Source: Callorhinus ursinus (Eukaryota; Chordata; Mammalia; Carnivora; Otariidae). From it: DNA of 64,000 bases. Each line of letters starts with the position of its first letter. Positions within the stretch are counted from its first letter, which is position 1. The stretch is taken from assembly GCF_003265705.1 (NCBI RefSeq), contig NW_020312775.1, forward strand, positions 1-64,000, in the 5' to 3' direction. Positions 45,991 to 60,317 of the stretch are shown here, piece after piece. The position numbers were made by a program, and so were the translations under genes. Below the pieces are notes generated by a model. It was not told the DNA's origin. It worked only from the letters and a program-made list of their open reading frames with translations, and made no database searches.

Positions 45991-47833
45991 AAAGAAAAAG
46001 TACAGCATCCTTTCTTGATAAAAACCCTCGAGACAGTAGGGATAGAAGGAACATATCTCAACATCATAAAGGCCATATATGAAAAACCCACAGCTAATAT
46101 CATCCTCAATGTGGAAAAACTGAGAGTTTTCCCCTAAGGTCAGGAACACGATAGGGATATCCACTCTCACCACTATTGTTCAACATAGTCCTGGAAGTCC
46201 TAGCCTCAGCAATCAGACAACAAAAAGAAATAAAAGACATCCAAAGAGGGAAGGAAGAAGTCAAATTTCATTCTTCACAGACAACATGATACTCTATGTA
46301 GAAAATCTGAAATACTCCACCAAAAAATTGCTAGAACTGATTCATGAATTCAGCAAAGTGGCTGGATATTAAATCAAAGTACAGAAATCCGTTGCATTCC
46401 TATACACCAATAATGAAGCAGCAGAAAGAGAAATCAAGGAATTGATCCCATTTACAATTGCACCAAAACCCATAAGAAACCCAGCTATAAACCTAAGAGG
46501 TAAAAGATCTGTATGCTGAAAACTATAGAACACTTCTGAAAGAAATTGAAGAAGACACAAAGAAATGGAAAAACATTCCATGCTCATGGATTGGAAGAAC
46601 AAATATTGTTAAAATGTCTATACTACCCAAAACAATCTACACATTCGATGCAATCTCAATCAAAATAACACCAGCACTTTTCACAGAGCTAGAACAAACA
46701 ATCCTAAAATTTGTATGGAACAACAAAAGACTCCAAATACCAAAGGAATGTTGAAAAAGAAAGGCAAAGCAGGAGGCTTCACAATTCCAGACTTCAAGCT
46801 GTATTAGAAAGCTGTAATCATCAAGATAGTATGCTACTGGCACAAAAACAGACACATAGGTCAATGGAACAGAATAGAACACCCAGAAATGGACCCCCAA
46901 CTCTATGGTCAACTAATCTTTGACAAAGCAGGAAAGAATATTCAATGGAAAAATGACAGTCTCTTCAACAAATGATTGTGGGGAAATTGGACAGCGATAT
47001 GTAGAAGAGTGAAACCAGAGCACTTTCTTACACCATACACAAAAATAACTTCAAAATGAAAGACCTAAATATGAGACAGGAAACCATCAAAATCCTAGAG
47101 GAGAAAACAGGTAGTACCCTCTTTGACCTCGGCCACAGCAGCTTCTTACTAGATATGTCCCAGAGGCAAGGGAAATAAAAGCAAAAACGAACTATTGAGA
47201 CATCATCAAGATAAAAACCTTCTGCACAGTGAAGGAAACAATCAATAGAACTAAAAGGCAACTGATGGAAAAGGAGAAGATATTTACAAATGACGTATCA
47301 AATGACGTATCCAAAATCCATAAAGAACTTCTCAAACTCAACACTCCCCTAAAAACAAAAAATCCAGTTAAGAAATGGGCAAAAGACATGAATTGACACT
47401 TTTCTAAAGATGACATCCAGATGGCTAACAGACACATGTAAAGATGCCCACCATCATTCATCATCAAGGAAATACAAATCAAAACCACAATGAAATACCA
47501 CCTCACACCGGTTAGAATGGCTAAAATTAGGAAACTCAGGAAACAACAGATGTTGGTGAGGATGCAGAAAAAGGGAAACCCTTTTGCACCATCGGTGGGA
47601 ATGCAGACTAGGGCAGCCACTCTGGAAAACAGTATGGAGGTTCCTCAAAAAGTTAAAAATAGAACTACCCTACAACCCAGCAATTACACTCCATGTATTT
47701 ATCCAAAGGGTACAAAAATACTAATTCAAAAGGGCACATGCACCCCAATGTTTATAGCAGCACTATCAATAATAGCTAAATTATGGAAAGAGCCCAGATG
47801 TCCATCAACTGATGAATGGATAACAAAGAAGTG

Positions 47834-47881
<48 letters not shown>

Positions 47882-48310
47882 CTAATGGAATATTACTCAG
47901 CCATTAAAAAGAATGAAATCTTGCTCTTTGCAACAAGGTGGATGGAACTAGAGTGTATTATGCTATGTGAAATAAGTCAGAGAAAGACAATACCATATGA
48001 TTTCAGTCATATGTGGAATTTAAGAAACAAATCAGATGAACATAGAGGAAGGAAGGAAAATTAAAATAAGATAAAAACAGAGAGGGAGGCAAACCATAAG
48101 AGACTCTTAACTATTGAGAACAAACTGAGAGTTGCTGGAGGGGAGGTGGGTGGGGGGATGTGCTAAATGGATGATGGGCATTAAGGAGGGCACTTGTTGG
48201 GATGAGCACTGGGTGTTATATGTAAGTGATGAATTGCTAAATTCTATTCCTGAAACCAATCCTACACTATACATTAACTAAATTGAATTTAAATTAAAAA
48301 ATAAAAAAAA
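45991..48310 (+). mobile_element. L1 fragment, mid reverse transcriptase to 3' end
   Basis: Begins at the L1 'acagcatcctttcttgataa' segment and continues through the ORF2 tail ('ctgatgaatggataacaaag') to a 3' UTR ending 'gaatttaaattaaaaaataa'. The region matching the FADD site (about 46268-46290) is substituted. It lies directly after the tail of the younger L1, so that element may have inserted into it. Confidence 0.85.
47836..47880. repeat. (CA)n microsatellite
   Basis: About 22 uninterrupted CA units at the 'gtgatacacacac' position of an L1 ORF2 end. Likely length-variable between individuals. Confidence 0.97.
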
Positions 48311-48429
48311 ACTAAAACAAAAAAGGGGAAAAAAACAAAACAAAATAAAAATAAAGAGGGGTACACTAAGCCAAAAACTAACAGAAAGGACATAACAAAT
48401 ATTGTATCCGAAATAAATAAATTTAAGAA

Positions 48430-49040
48430 AGAAATAAAATTGTGACTACAATCTATCTTGACAAGAAGTCCAACGTGGAATTACCATATGACCCAGCAAT
48501 ACCATTCCTAGATATATCCCAGAAAAATGTTTTTGAAAACAAGTGTTCAACAAGAATATGTATACAGATTTTCTTAGCAGCACTATTCCCAATAGCCAGT
48601 AGACAGAAACAATCTGAATGTCCATCAGCTGCTACATGGATAAGGAAAATGTGGCATATCTATACAATGTAAGGAGGAATGAAGTACTAATATATGCTAT
48701 AACATGGGTGAACCTTGAAAACATGTTAAGCAAAAGAAACCACATGTAATAGGTCATGAATTGCATGACTTCATTTGTATGAAATATCAAGAATATGAAA
48801 ATCTGTAAAGACAGAATGCAGATTAGTGGTTGCCAGAGGTTGTGGGGAAGGAGCACTGGGGATTACTTAATAAACATGGAGTTTTCTCTTGGGTTGTGAA
48901 AATTTTCTGGAACTAGGTAGAGGTGATGGTTAGAAACCACTGTAAATGTATTAACTGCCACTGAATCAATACATTTTCAAATGGTTAAAATGTTTAATTT
49001 TATGTTAGGTAACTTTTACCTCAATTTAAAAAGAAAAAAT
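48430..49040 (+). mobile_element. Old L1 ORF2 end and 3' UTR fragment
   Basis: Markers are 'taccatatgacccagcaata', 'tggataaggaaaatgtggca', 'gattagtggttgccagaggt' and 'aacttttacctcaatttaaa'. It is more diverged than its left neighbour. Confidence 0.8.
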
Positions 49041-49049
49041 GATTTAGAT

Positions 49050-49678
49050 AGTGTGACAGAGGCAATTCGAAGATGCCCCCAACCCCCACCACACAGAAGA
49101 TTACAGGCCCCTGGTTATTCAATCAAGATACTTCTGTGATTCAATTTTGTACATGTAATTGAAGTCCCAAATGAGTTGACCTTAAAATGTTGATATTATC
49201 TGGGTGGATTTGACTTAATCACACATGCCATTCAAAAGTAGGCAATTTTCTCCAGCTGGTTGCAGAAGTGGAAGTCAGAGAAATTCTAAATACAAGAGGG
49301 ATTTAAAGTAAGTGTGGTTCTCTCCTGCTGGGAATGAGGGGACCATGTGATAAAATATGAGAACAACCTCTAGTTGCTAAGAGCTGTCCCTGGGTATAGC
49401 TAGTAAGAAAACCGGGACCCCAGTCTTACATTCCCAAGGAATTGAATTCTGCCAATAACAAGAATGTGCTTGAAAGCAGATTTTTTTCTCTAGGTTTGCC
49501 ACTAGATAAGGACACAGCAAGCCAACACCTTGATTTCAGCCTTGTGATTGAGAAGAAAACCTAGCCATGTTATGCCTGATTTCTGACCTCTAGAAACTAT
49601 AAGATAATAAATTTTGTTGTATGTGCCTCTAAGTTTGTGGTAATTTGTTACACAGCAATAGGAAACTAATACAGGTTT
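49050..49678 (+). mobile_element. Ancient interspersed repeat, MaLR/L1M-like, family unresolved
   Basis: It has a recognisable mammalian repeat layout: 'tgtgacagaggcaattcgaa' at the start, 'cctctagaaactataagata' near the end, then 'tttgtggtaatttgttacac' and 'aggaaactaatacag'. These phrases occur in old repeat consensus sequences, but the family could not be named with confidence. Confidence 0.55.
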
Positions 49679-49679
49679 T

Positions 49680-50505
49680 ACTGTTTTTACAGACATGGAA
49701 ATATGTCCAAATATACTGTTAAGTTGAAAAAACTTAAATCTCAGAAAAGTATATATGGTTCAATTACAATATGTGTAATGTGTTATTTTTTAATAACATT
49801 TTAATAAAGCAAACAGCTTTCCTAATGTGGCTAAGATTTAAAAAGCCATTTGAATTATCTTTATTTCTACCCAGGAGGGAGATTTATCTTAAACCATTCT
49901 TACTAATATTATCAGGAAAAACTGAGTTTTAGTAACATTTCAGTACAAAGCTTTGTTTAACAAAGCTTACTAAGCTTAACAAAGGGATGTGTTACATCAG
50001 CTGATAGAATTTTTAAAATGATAATTTTCCCACTAATCATTACTGTGTGACTCATGCTATATTACAATGTTTCAAATATTTTAAAACATTTTGAATAACA
50101 AAGGAGAAATAATATTATGATCATGAAATTTTTGCAACTTTTAGCATTAGAAAAAATTTGTATTCATTTTTTTAAAAAACTTAGTTGAGTGGTGAACAAA
50201 AGTTTCTTGTTCAGAGTAAATGTGAAAAATGTAGTGTCTCTAAAACTTCATTCTTCTTCAAACTTTCATCTTTCTGTTAAGCATAATTCTGTACAATCCT
50301 TAAAGGAGAAACTCACATTTATGATGTAATTCTTCCCAGATTTAATAAAGTTTTCCTTTACATAAGTATATGCATAGAAAATGATTTCCAATAATATACA
50401 TCAAACTGGATTGTTTTATTTTTGGAAAACAATTATTAAAATTTTAAAAATATATTTTTAAAAAGAACAGACAAAACAGAAGAAATGGAAATTACAGATC
50501 AATGA
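49680..50505. other. No recognised feature
   Basis: AT-rich sequence. It contains a repeated 'aaagctt' word cluster near 49945-49985 and no coding or RNA feature. Confidence 0.35.
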
Positions 50506-50508
50506 GGA

Positions 50509-50511
<3 letters not shown>

Positions 50512-50544
<33 letters not shown>
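50512..50544. repeat. (TG)n microsatellite
   Basis: About 16 TG units. Confidence 0.96.
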
Positions 50545-50547
<3 letters not shown>

Positions 50548-50966
50548 AATTTCAGGGTTTAACAAAATTGTTTGCTTTTACAGAAAACTTAGAGAAACGT
50601 ATTCAGTTTGAAACTTTTCCTGTCAACCTAAAATTTTGTTAAGTGCTACTCTCGTCAGAAGCTAAGTAACATCCTAAATATTAAAGAACAATTTTAAGTA
50701 TTACTTCATTCTTGCTTGAGCTAAGAAAGTATTCCTATACATAAAGGCATACAAAATAAACTTCCTGAAAAATATATAGCAAACTCATTCACCTTCTACT
50801 TTACATATACCTGTATTACTGTATTTTTTTAAACACAGTCATTAAGGACAATGAAGATATTTAAGAATAGATGTTGAACTATGCTAAGAATTAAAGAAGA
50901 TAAATCAGCAAATTAAAGAAGTAATTTTTAAAACTCATTAAAGGGTTCCCAAACTTGCCTGATCTT

Positions 50967-51219
50967 TTTTTTCCTTCCAAACCTAGGAATTTATTTATTT
51001 ATTTATTTATTATTTTGTTATATTAATCACCATACATTACATCATTAGTTTTTGATGTAGTGTTCCATGATTCATTGTTTGCATATAACACCCAGTGCTC
51101 CATGCAGAACATGCCTTCTTTAATACCCATCAGCAGGCTAACCCATCCTCCCACCTCCCTCAGCTCTAGAACCCTCAGTTTGTTTTTCAGAGTCCATCAT
51201 CTCTCATGGTTCGTCTCCC
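50967..51219 (-). mobile_element. 5'-truncated L1 3' end, minus strand, with 19-bp TSD
   Basis: The poly-T and ATTT start is followed by the complement of the 3' UTR ('atcattagtttttgatgtag', 'aacacccagtgctccatgca', 'gttcgtctccccc'). The word cccaaacttgcctgatctt occurs at 50948-50966 and at 51220-51238. Confidence 0.96.
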
Positions 51220-51239
51220 CCCAAACTTGCCTGATCTTA

Positions 51240-52430
51240 TAAATAATCTGGGGTTCTTCGTAAAATACAAACTGTCATCTCCTATTCCAGACATACTAAA
51301 TTAAAACCTCCAGAAGACAAACCTGTGTGTCTAGGTATCATTTACATATCTAGGATGCCACCCAAGAAAGGGTAGATTTGGAAAATCCTGGTAGATCAGG
51401 CTTACAAAAAAACAAAAAACCTAAAAATGATAAACAGAACAAATATAAAGTTTTGCTGTTCAAGTGAAGGAAGTGCAAAGGAGACATGCACAAGGATATT
51501 TCCTGAATCTATGCTTGTAACAAAAAAAAAAGAAAAAATCTAAACGTGTATCAATAGGAAAACAAAAAATGAACAATACAATTAGACAATGGAATACTGT
51601 ACTGCTGTAAAAGAGACTTACATCTACCTATACATCAACATAGATGAATCTCAAAAACATGATTTGTAATAAAAGCAGGTTATGTTTGTATATGTGTGCA
51701 TATATATGTATTTATATGCATATACACACATTTAAAATACTTTAAAATGTCTCTATGTGTCTGTCTGTATGTAAATGCGTATTTATATATATTTTCAAAC
51801 TATATATAGTGTAAAAGCATGGCTGTATGCTTTATTCTCTCAACCTTGTTTTGCATGATTCAATATTTCCTAAATTAATATGATTGATTACAACCTATGT
51901 TGGTAAAGGCGTGAACAGATAATATTTTTGAGGGCAATCTGCATATATACATTATTGAAACAAGACCAGTAACTAAATATACAGAAATAATGCCAATATG
52001 AATCAATTGGGGGTTGGTTAAATAAATTAAGATAATTTGAACACTCTTGAAACATCAAAAACAGGTAGAGTGCTTTAATTGTTACTAACCTGAAAATATG
52101 ATATACTATTACATTAAAATAGAAGGATAAATAAACTGTATGAATATAATAGTGACTAGAGAACATTTAGTAAGACTATATGCTAAAAAGTTATCTTTAT
52201 ATATTACAAGTTTATATATATTTCATATTTTATGTAAGAAACCTCCAAAGACAAAAAAAACTAATTTTTAAGAAAATTTTATATGAAATTAATCGAACTA
52301 AATAATTTCAAATGATCATTTAGTCTTCAACTGACTCAAATGATTCAGAAAAAAATGTATCCTTCTACATGAAGAGAAAATAATAAAGCAAATGTAACAA
52401 AATGTTAACAAGTGGGGAATATAGTGAAGG
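51240..52430 (+). mobile_element. Probable old L1-like 3' fragments and AT-rich sequence
   Basis: 'caatggaatactgtactgct' near 51588 and 'gggggttggttaaataaatt' near 52009 resemble old L1 or L2 3' ends. The rest, including the TATG-rich stretch near 51690-51780, is unassigned. Confidence 0.4.
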
Positions 52431-52443
52431 CCTTGTGGGGCTT

Positions 52444-52641
52444 TTTTTTTAATATTTTATTTATTTATTTGACAGAGAGAGACACAGCAAGAGAGGGAAC
52501 ACAAGCAGGGGGAATGGGAGAGGGGGAAGCAGGCTTCCCGCGGAGCAGGAAGCCTGATGCTGGGCTCTATCCCAGGACCTTGGGATCATGACCTGAGCCA
52601 AAGGCAGACGCTTAACGACTGAGCCACCCAGGCGCCCCATC
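52444..52641 (-). mobile_element. CAN-SINE, minus strand
   Basis: The plus strand reads T run, 'attttatttatttatttgac', 'gatcatgacctgagccaaag', then 'ctgagccacccaggcgcccc'. The word gtggggctt precedes the element and recurs after it (within 52642-52652). Confidence 0.95.
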
Positions 52642-52726
52642 GTGTGGGGCTTCTTTTGCTACTTTTTAATATCATTCTGTAGCTTTAAAATTATTTCATA
52701 ATAATTTTCTTTTAAAAAAGACCACT

Positions 52727-52936
52727 GGGGCGCCAGGGTGGCTCAGTTGGTTGGGCGACTGCCTTCTGCTTGGGTCATGATCCCGGAGTTCCGGGATCGA
52801 GTCCCGCGTCGGGCTCCCTGCTCAGCGGGGAGTCTGCTTCTCCCTCTGACCCTCCCCCCTCTTGGGCTCTCTCACTCTCTCTCTCTAAATAAATAAATAA
52901 AATCTTTAAAAAAATAAAATAAAAAAATAAAAAAAA
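52727..52936 (+). mobile_element. CAN-SINE, little diverged
   Basis: Head 'ggggcgccagggtggctcag'. The body keeps CpG-containing words ('gatcgagtcccgcgtcgggc'), which suggests a younger insertion than its neighbours. The A-rich tail is long and mixed with TAAA. Confidence 0.95.
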
Positions 52937-53036
52937 ACACTTACATAATAATGGATGGATTTTTTAAATTTAGTTTTGATTCTTTTTCCCTATCCTATGA
53001 CATGATTCCCAAACCTACCTAATTTTAAGAATTGTG

Positions 53037-53249
53037 GGGCACCTGGATGGTTCAGTTGGTTGAGCATCTGATTTCGGCGCAGGTTGTAGTCTCAGGGTCG
53101 TGGAATTGACCCCCACTTCAGGCTCTGTACTCAGTGGGGAGTCTGCATAGGATTCTCTCTCTTCCTCGCCCTCTGCCCCTCCCTCCACCCCCACATGATC
53201 ACAATCTCTCTCTCTTTCTCAGATAAATAAATAAATCTTTTTTTAAAAA
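53037..53249 (+). mobile_element. CAN-SINE with TSD
   Basis: Head 'gggcacctggatggttcagt', tail 'aataaataaatcttttttta'. The word aagaattgtg is at 53027-53036 and 53250-53259. Confidence 0.95.
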
Positions 53250-53403
53250 AAGAATTGTGTAAAGAACTTAAATACAGGTTCCCAGACCTGGCTCCAATTT
53301 ATTAAACTAGAATCTTCAGGGAAAAGTCTGGAATCTTAATCTCAGGTATCTGTTATGATGTGGCAGGTTTAGAAAACATTGCCTGATGGCCTTGAAAACA
53401 GTT

Positions 53404-53505
53404 TTTTTACTTGAGTATAGTTGATACACAATGTTACTTTAATTTCAGGTGTGCAATATAGTGATCCAACTTCTCTATATGTTATGCTATGCTCACCAGA
53501 AGTCA
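53404..53505 (-). mobile_element. Short L1 3' UTR fragment, minus strand
   Basis: The plus strand reads 'tactttaatttcaggtgtgc', 'aatatagtgatccaacttct' and 'gttatgctatgctcacc', the complement of the L1 3' UTR. Confidence 0.8.
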
Positions 53506-53827
53506 AATAAAATAAATGAAATAAGAAAAAATCAAACAAAAATCAAACAAAAATTTAAAAGTACAATAAACCAGGTAATACTCAGTGTTGGTGGACTCAT
53601 AAGAAAACAGGAATGCTCAGATGTTATAGATGCCAAATTGAGACAATATTTTTCAAGGTTGATTTCCATGACAATTAAAAGCATCCGTAGTCATTTCAAT
53701 GACAGTCCTAGGAATTTAATTTAATACATATTGGTATTTAAAAAACTATGTACAAAGAAGTTCAATCAACATTGTTTCTCATAGTGAAAACTACAAATAG
53801 ACAAATATACATAACTATTGGAATGGA

Positions 53828-53857
<30 letters not shown>
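53828..53857. repeat. (TG)n microsatellite
   Basis: About 15 TG units. Confidence 0.95.
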
Positions 53858-53859
<2 letters not shown>

Positions 53860-54229
53860 CTTTTTTAAAGGAAAATATTTGGACTGATTTAGAGTAAAAT
53901 GTGAGTAGTATATTTCTCGAGGCAGGAATAAAGCTGATATTGTCCTTCTACCTTGTCTGTATTTAATTTTACTAATTTTACTGAGGACTTTTTCTGTTAT
54001 CTTCGGAACTTGCTCAACCCAGGCTTAGGACAACCTTGAAGTGTCAGAGACTTTAACATTCCCAGGGTAATACCTACCAATAAATAACCCATGCCTGTGG
54101 ATAAACATTCCAGTTTCCCATCGCTAATTGGGATAATTCTGAGGGGGATGGTATTTTAGACTTAGAGGGTCCCCAACAGGATTAGGCCAGTTGCCCTTTG
54201 GCCATGTCCGTCTCTGGTGCTATATTTTT

Positions 54230-54404
54230 TTAAATGTTTTATTTATTTATTCATGAGAGTCAGAGGGAGAGAGAGAGGAAGAGGCAGAGGGAGAAGCAGG
54301 CTCCCCGCCTAGCAGGGAGCCAGATGCAGGACTCGATCCCAGGACCCTGGGATCGTGACCCGAGCCGAAGGCAGACGCTTAACCATCCGAGCCACCCAGG
54401 TGCC
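54230..54404 (-). mobile_element. CAN-SINE, minus strand, with 18-bp TSD
   Basis: The plus strand ends in 'gagccacccaggtgccc'. The word ctctggtgctatattttt is at 54212-54229 and exactly repeated at 54405-54422. Confidence 0.96.
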
Positions 54405-54424
54405 CTCTGGTGCTATATTTTTAA

Positions 54425-55335
54425 CAAACTTTTTCATCCTAAGATTATATACAAAGTAACATTTGTTATATACTACTTTCAGTGGTTTCATGTCCTTTTA
54501 TCTAAATATTTTAAGTCTGTATTTAACAGGAAAAAGGCACTTCAAATTTTTTTTCCAAATAGCTGACCAATGGTCCCAGCACCATTCCTTCAGTAATCTA
54601 ACCTCTCCCTGTTAATTAAAAATATTTCAATTAGATTTCTAATATTTCTCTGTATTTCGGCATGACAATGGCCTTCTTTACTGCTTATTTGTCTTATATT
54701 TATTCTGCTATAACATTGTTTTAATATTATAGCTTCACGATACTTTGTATCTGTCAGCATAACTTTCCCAGATTATTATTCTGGATTGTTGGAAGACCTC
54801 AGTGTTGTCCTACTTTAGAGGCCATGCCAGAGTTTTGTAAAGTGAAGTTGTACTAATATAATTTAGAGGAGACCATAAGTTTGTCACAGGCTCTCAAGGT
54901 ATGAAAATCCACCAGCAAGACTCAGTGCCTCACCTCATGGAAAGACCTCACGGGGTCCTTTCACAAGGAGAACCATCAGTTTAGGCTTATAATTTAAAGT
55001 CCTTAAAAGGGGAAGGTTGTCAAGATTTTACAACTCGAAATCCTATTTTTCAACTGAAAATAATTGTATTGTCTAATTATAACAGCCCAAAATGGAATGC
55101 ATGCTAATGGGAAACAAAACAAAAATAATCACCCTTTCCCTCCCCCCCAAAAAAAAGGAGATAAAGTAAAAGTTTGTGGGGTTTTTTTTGTTTTTCTTGT
55201 TTTTAAGGTCACTTTCTATGTATTTTCCAGACTTCCTTGCCTCGCTGTTACGGGTAATTCTGGGTTTTACTTGCTGGGGAGTGAGGGGAGAGAAGTAGGC
55301 ATTTAATGGTTTAGAAGAGACAGAAGTAATTATTT
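54425..55335. other. No recognised feature
   Basis: Sequence between SINEs upstream of BEX5. No repeat head, exon or RNA gene was recognised. Confidence 0.4.
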
Positions 55336-55351
55336 AAAGGCTCCAGCAGAA

Positions 55352-55555
55352 GGGCGCCTGGGTGGCTCAGTCATTAAGTGTCTGTCTTCGGCTCAGGTCA
55401 TGATCCCAGAGTCCTGGGATCGAGCCCTACATCGGGCGCTCTGTTCTGCAGGAAGACTGCTTCTCCCTCTCCCACTCCCCCTGCTTGTGTTCCCTGCTTG
55501 TGTTCCCTCTGTTGCTGTGTCTCTCTCTGTCAAATAAATATAATCTTTAAAAAAA
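55352..55555 (+). mobile_element. CAN-SINE with perfect 16-bp TSD, just upstream of BEX5
   Basis: Head 'gggcgcctgggtggctcagt'. The 3' part holds a short internal duplication of 'gcttgtgttccct'. The word aaaggctccagcagaa is at 55336-55351 and 55556-55571. It lies about 140 bp from the GC-rich BEX5 promoter. Confidence 0.96.
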
Positions 55556-55829
55556 AAAGGCTCCAGCAGAAATCAGGGGAAAGGCAAATATAAACTACAA
55601 AATATCATGATCCATTTGGTCTTAAAGACTGCTAAACAGGAGAAAAAAAAATAGGGATGGGTCGTAGTGGGGAGAAGGCAGGGATGAAGAAAAAGGTGGC
55701 CCCGCCCACGCTCCCGCCCCCACCCTCTTGCCGCAATGCAGGTGGGAACCATAATTGGGTATCTGAGCTCACAGTGACGTGGCCCTTAGGAGACCTAGAG
55801 AGCTGACGCGTGGATTCGTGTTTCCTCCA

Positions 55830-57778
<1,949 letters not shown>

Positions 57779-57795
57779 ATGCTGAGGTTAATAAT

Positions 57796-57801
57796 AATAA
57801 A
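57796..57801 (+). promoter_or_regulatory. BEX5: AATAAA polyadenylation signal of BEX5
   Basis: AATAAA lies 18 bases after the stop codon. A second AATAAA at 57974-57979 could give a longer 3' UTR. Confidence 0.65.
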
Positions 57802-57989
57802 CCCCCTGCTTCCCAAAGTTGCATTTTCTTGATGTACCCTTTGCTGTGAACCTGTGATTTTCTGTCATTTTTCTGATTGGAGATTTTATTTCAACTTAGT
57901 CTAGAAGTTTTTCTGTCATCAGGGGAGTTTCATCAACTTGCATGGAAAGATGTTTATTACATACTGTGAAGGTAATAAAGCAGTTTAAA

Positions 57990-58430
57990 AAGCAGTCTGT
58001 AGATATACTATCTCATTTAAAAGCATGCATATTATATATATGTATCAGAATGCCTTTTTTCTTAAATTTCTTTAATTTTTCTTGATTACCTATTTTTTCT
58101 CATTTTTCCAAAATGAATACATATGTATTATATGTGTCAGAAAAAGAGTAAGAGGCAAAGAACTTGCCAATTGGCTTATAAAGGGAATGGAGACAATAAA
58201 TACTCGAGACACAATTTAAAAGACACATAAATCTTATATTACCTATCATAATAAGATCTCCTATTTAGAAGCACAAACCTGGTCATTATTACAGATACAT
58301 TTCTTTACAGTCAGCCTATTAATCTGTAAATGAACATAACACATGCACCCTTTAGGTGCTCTTCATATTTAGAGATGGGCCCAAGAAGTATGTCTACCAT
58401 CAAGTCTAATTGAATGCCAAGTGGGTGGCA
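57990..58430. other. No recognised feature
   Basis: AT-rich 3' flank of BEX5 without a repeat that could be named. Confidence 0.4.
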
Positions 58431-58682
58431 CTTTTTTTTAAGATTTTATTTGAGAGAGAGAGTGTGCACACAAGTGGGGAGGGCAGAGGGACAAGCAGAC
58501 TCCCTGCCAAGTGGGGAGCCCGACACAGGGCTCCAACCCAGGACCCCGAGATCATGACCTGAGCCAAAGTCAGACACCGAATTGACTCAGCAGGGAGTCT
58601 GCTTCTCCCTCTGCCCCTCCCCCTGCTCATGCTCAAGAGTGCTCGCTCGCTCTCTTTCTCTCTCAGATAAATAAATACATTT
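58431..58682. mobile_element. Head-to-head pair of partial CAN-SINEs
   Basis: 58431 to about 58583 is a minus-strand SINE (T run, 'gagatcatgacctgagccaa', breaking near 'cagacaccgaattgac'). It is fused directly to the plus-strand 3' half of another ('ctcagcagggagtctgcttc' to 'cagataaataaa'). The right half is almost identical to the SINE at 60099-60291, including the unusual word ctcaagagtgctcgctc. Confidence 0.88.
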
Positions 58683-58689
58683 CAGAAAC

Positions 58690-59450
58690 ATGGAGAATGC
58701 CCTTTCCTGCTTTGTAGTTATACTTAATCCAGGTGGGTACTTCCCTAGTGCTGCTTAGGGATCCAAATAGCCCTTTATGGTTTTTCTCAGACTTTCTTCC
58801 TTATCCCCTTCCCCTAGATAAATCTGAGTGACACTCATTATAGTGTGTTCAAAGTTGGATTACCCTTTCCATCCTCTGATGAATATGGCCTGTTTCCTTG
58901 ACTCTCCATGTTCTGTGCAGACACTGCTCAGGTTTCACTCCGCACATACACAGGTGTGGGGGTGGCTTTATGTCCATACCGTCCTAACCCTAGAATCCCC
59001 AGTAGTCTACTCACACTAACCTACGTGGATCCAAAGGAGTTTCCCTCTTCCTTTGCTTTAATTTTGGCTGTGCCCAATAAACCTATAATCACAGAACAAT
59101 TAGAAACTGGCTGAGACTAGAGACCTAGTAGGTGGACCCTTGTTTTAGAGTATTTTCCATCACCCAGTCATCAGTGGTCCCCAAGTAGACTGCCTTTCTC
59201 ATAGTAAATATATTGTCCAATTTGTCCTGGTACCCTCGGTTCCTAGCATAGAGACTGGTAAGTTGCAGGGTACAACAGTTAAGTATAGCTGAGTCAAGAG
59301 TCCTGCAATCTGGGCTCAGGTTTGCCTCTGATCATTTATGGGCAAGTAACTTTTTTTCCCTACAGACTGTAGCTTGTAATTGAAAAAGAAACACAACAGA
59401 GAAAGCATTATACAATTTCAACACATGGACTTAACTGTAATGTTACATGT
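58690..59450. other. No recognised feature
   Basis: Moderately C-rich sequence. Short overlapping open frames near 58828-59114 resemble no protein. Confidence 0.4.
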
Positions 59451-59451
59451 C

Positions 59452-59592
59452 AGTGTTTATCGACATGTGCTATACAGACCAACTGCATCATAATCACCTG
59501 AAGAACTGGCAAAAAATTCAGGCAACTCCATACCCACTAAATCCTACAATTTTATCAGACATCTCTGGACTTTGGTAAATTAAAGTGAAGAC
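59452..59592 (+). mobile_element. MER5-like DNA transposon fragment
   Basis: 'cagtgtttatcgacatgtgc' followed by 'gcatcataatcacctgaaga' and 'ctccatacccactaaatcct' follows the MER5A order (cagtggttctcaa, catcacctggga, gccccaccccagacctactgaatc). Confidence 0.55.
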
Positions 59593-59756
59593 CCCAGCTT
59601 TAGTTAAAGTTTGGGCACTCCCCTCCTCATGTATATATGAAAGTACTTTTTAAGAGCCTTAATTAACCTATATATATCAGGCTTTATTTTTCCACTATAC
59701 TGTGCCCTTTTTAAAGAGACAACTGTCTTACTTGTATGTTGTTATCTTTAATTCAT

Positions 59757-59920
59757 AGGTTCTCAACCTTAGCAGCAGGTTTGAATTACCTGAGATTTTG
59801 AAGTGGAGCTCAGGATCCACTCCCAACCAGTTGAATCAGACTCATTGGAAATGAGACCAAGGGATCATTACATTGTAAAAACTCACAATGATTCTGATGT
59901 ACATTTAGAACAACTGAGTA
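59757..59920 (+). mobile_element. MER5-like DNA transposon fragment
   Basis: 'aggttctcaaccttagcagc', 'tttgaattacctgagatttt', 'cagttgaatcagactcattg' and 'aatgattctgatgtacattt' match the MER5A pattern in order. Confidence 0.65.
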
Positions 59921-60098
59921 TAATTTGTGACCTAAGTACCTCTGGTTTATTTTCTCTGCACTACCCCTGATTGACTGTGTGACCCTAAGCAATTCATTTC
60001 ATTTATCTAGAATATAGATCTTGTGAAATACATATCAAAGAGGAGGAGTTATACACCAAAATCAACACATTAGATCCTTTTAAAATAGTATATGTGAG

Positions 60099-60291
60099 GG
60101 CACCTGAGTGGCTCAGTTGGTTAAGCCTCTGCCTTTGGCTCAGGTCATGATCTCAGAGTCCTGGGATGGAGCCCTGCATCAAGCTCCCTGCTCAGCAGGG
60201 AGTCTGCTTCTCCCTCTGCCCCTCCCCCTGCTCATGCTCAAGAGTGCTCGCTCTCTCTCTTTCTCTCTCAGATAAATAAAATCTTTTTTAA
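60099..60291 (+). mobile_element. CAN-SINE with 17-bp TSD
   Basis: Head 'ggcacctgagtggctcagtt', tail 'cagataaataaaatctttt'. The word aaaatagtatatgtgag is at 60082-60098 and 60292-60308. Confidence 0.96.
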
Positions 60292-60317
60292 AAAATAGTA
60301 TATGTGAGTGTTCCTTC

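Noticed and set aside
47836..47880. Regular short repeats considered as a CRISPR-like array
   Set aside because: This is a CA microsatellite in a mammalian genome; there are no spacers, and CRISPR arrays are not expected.
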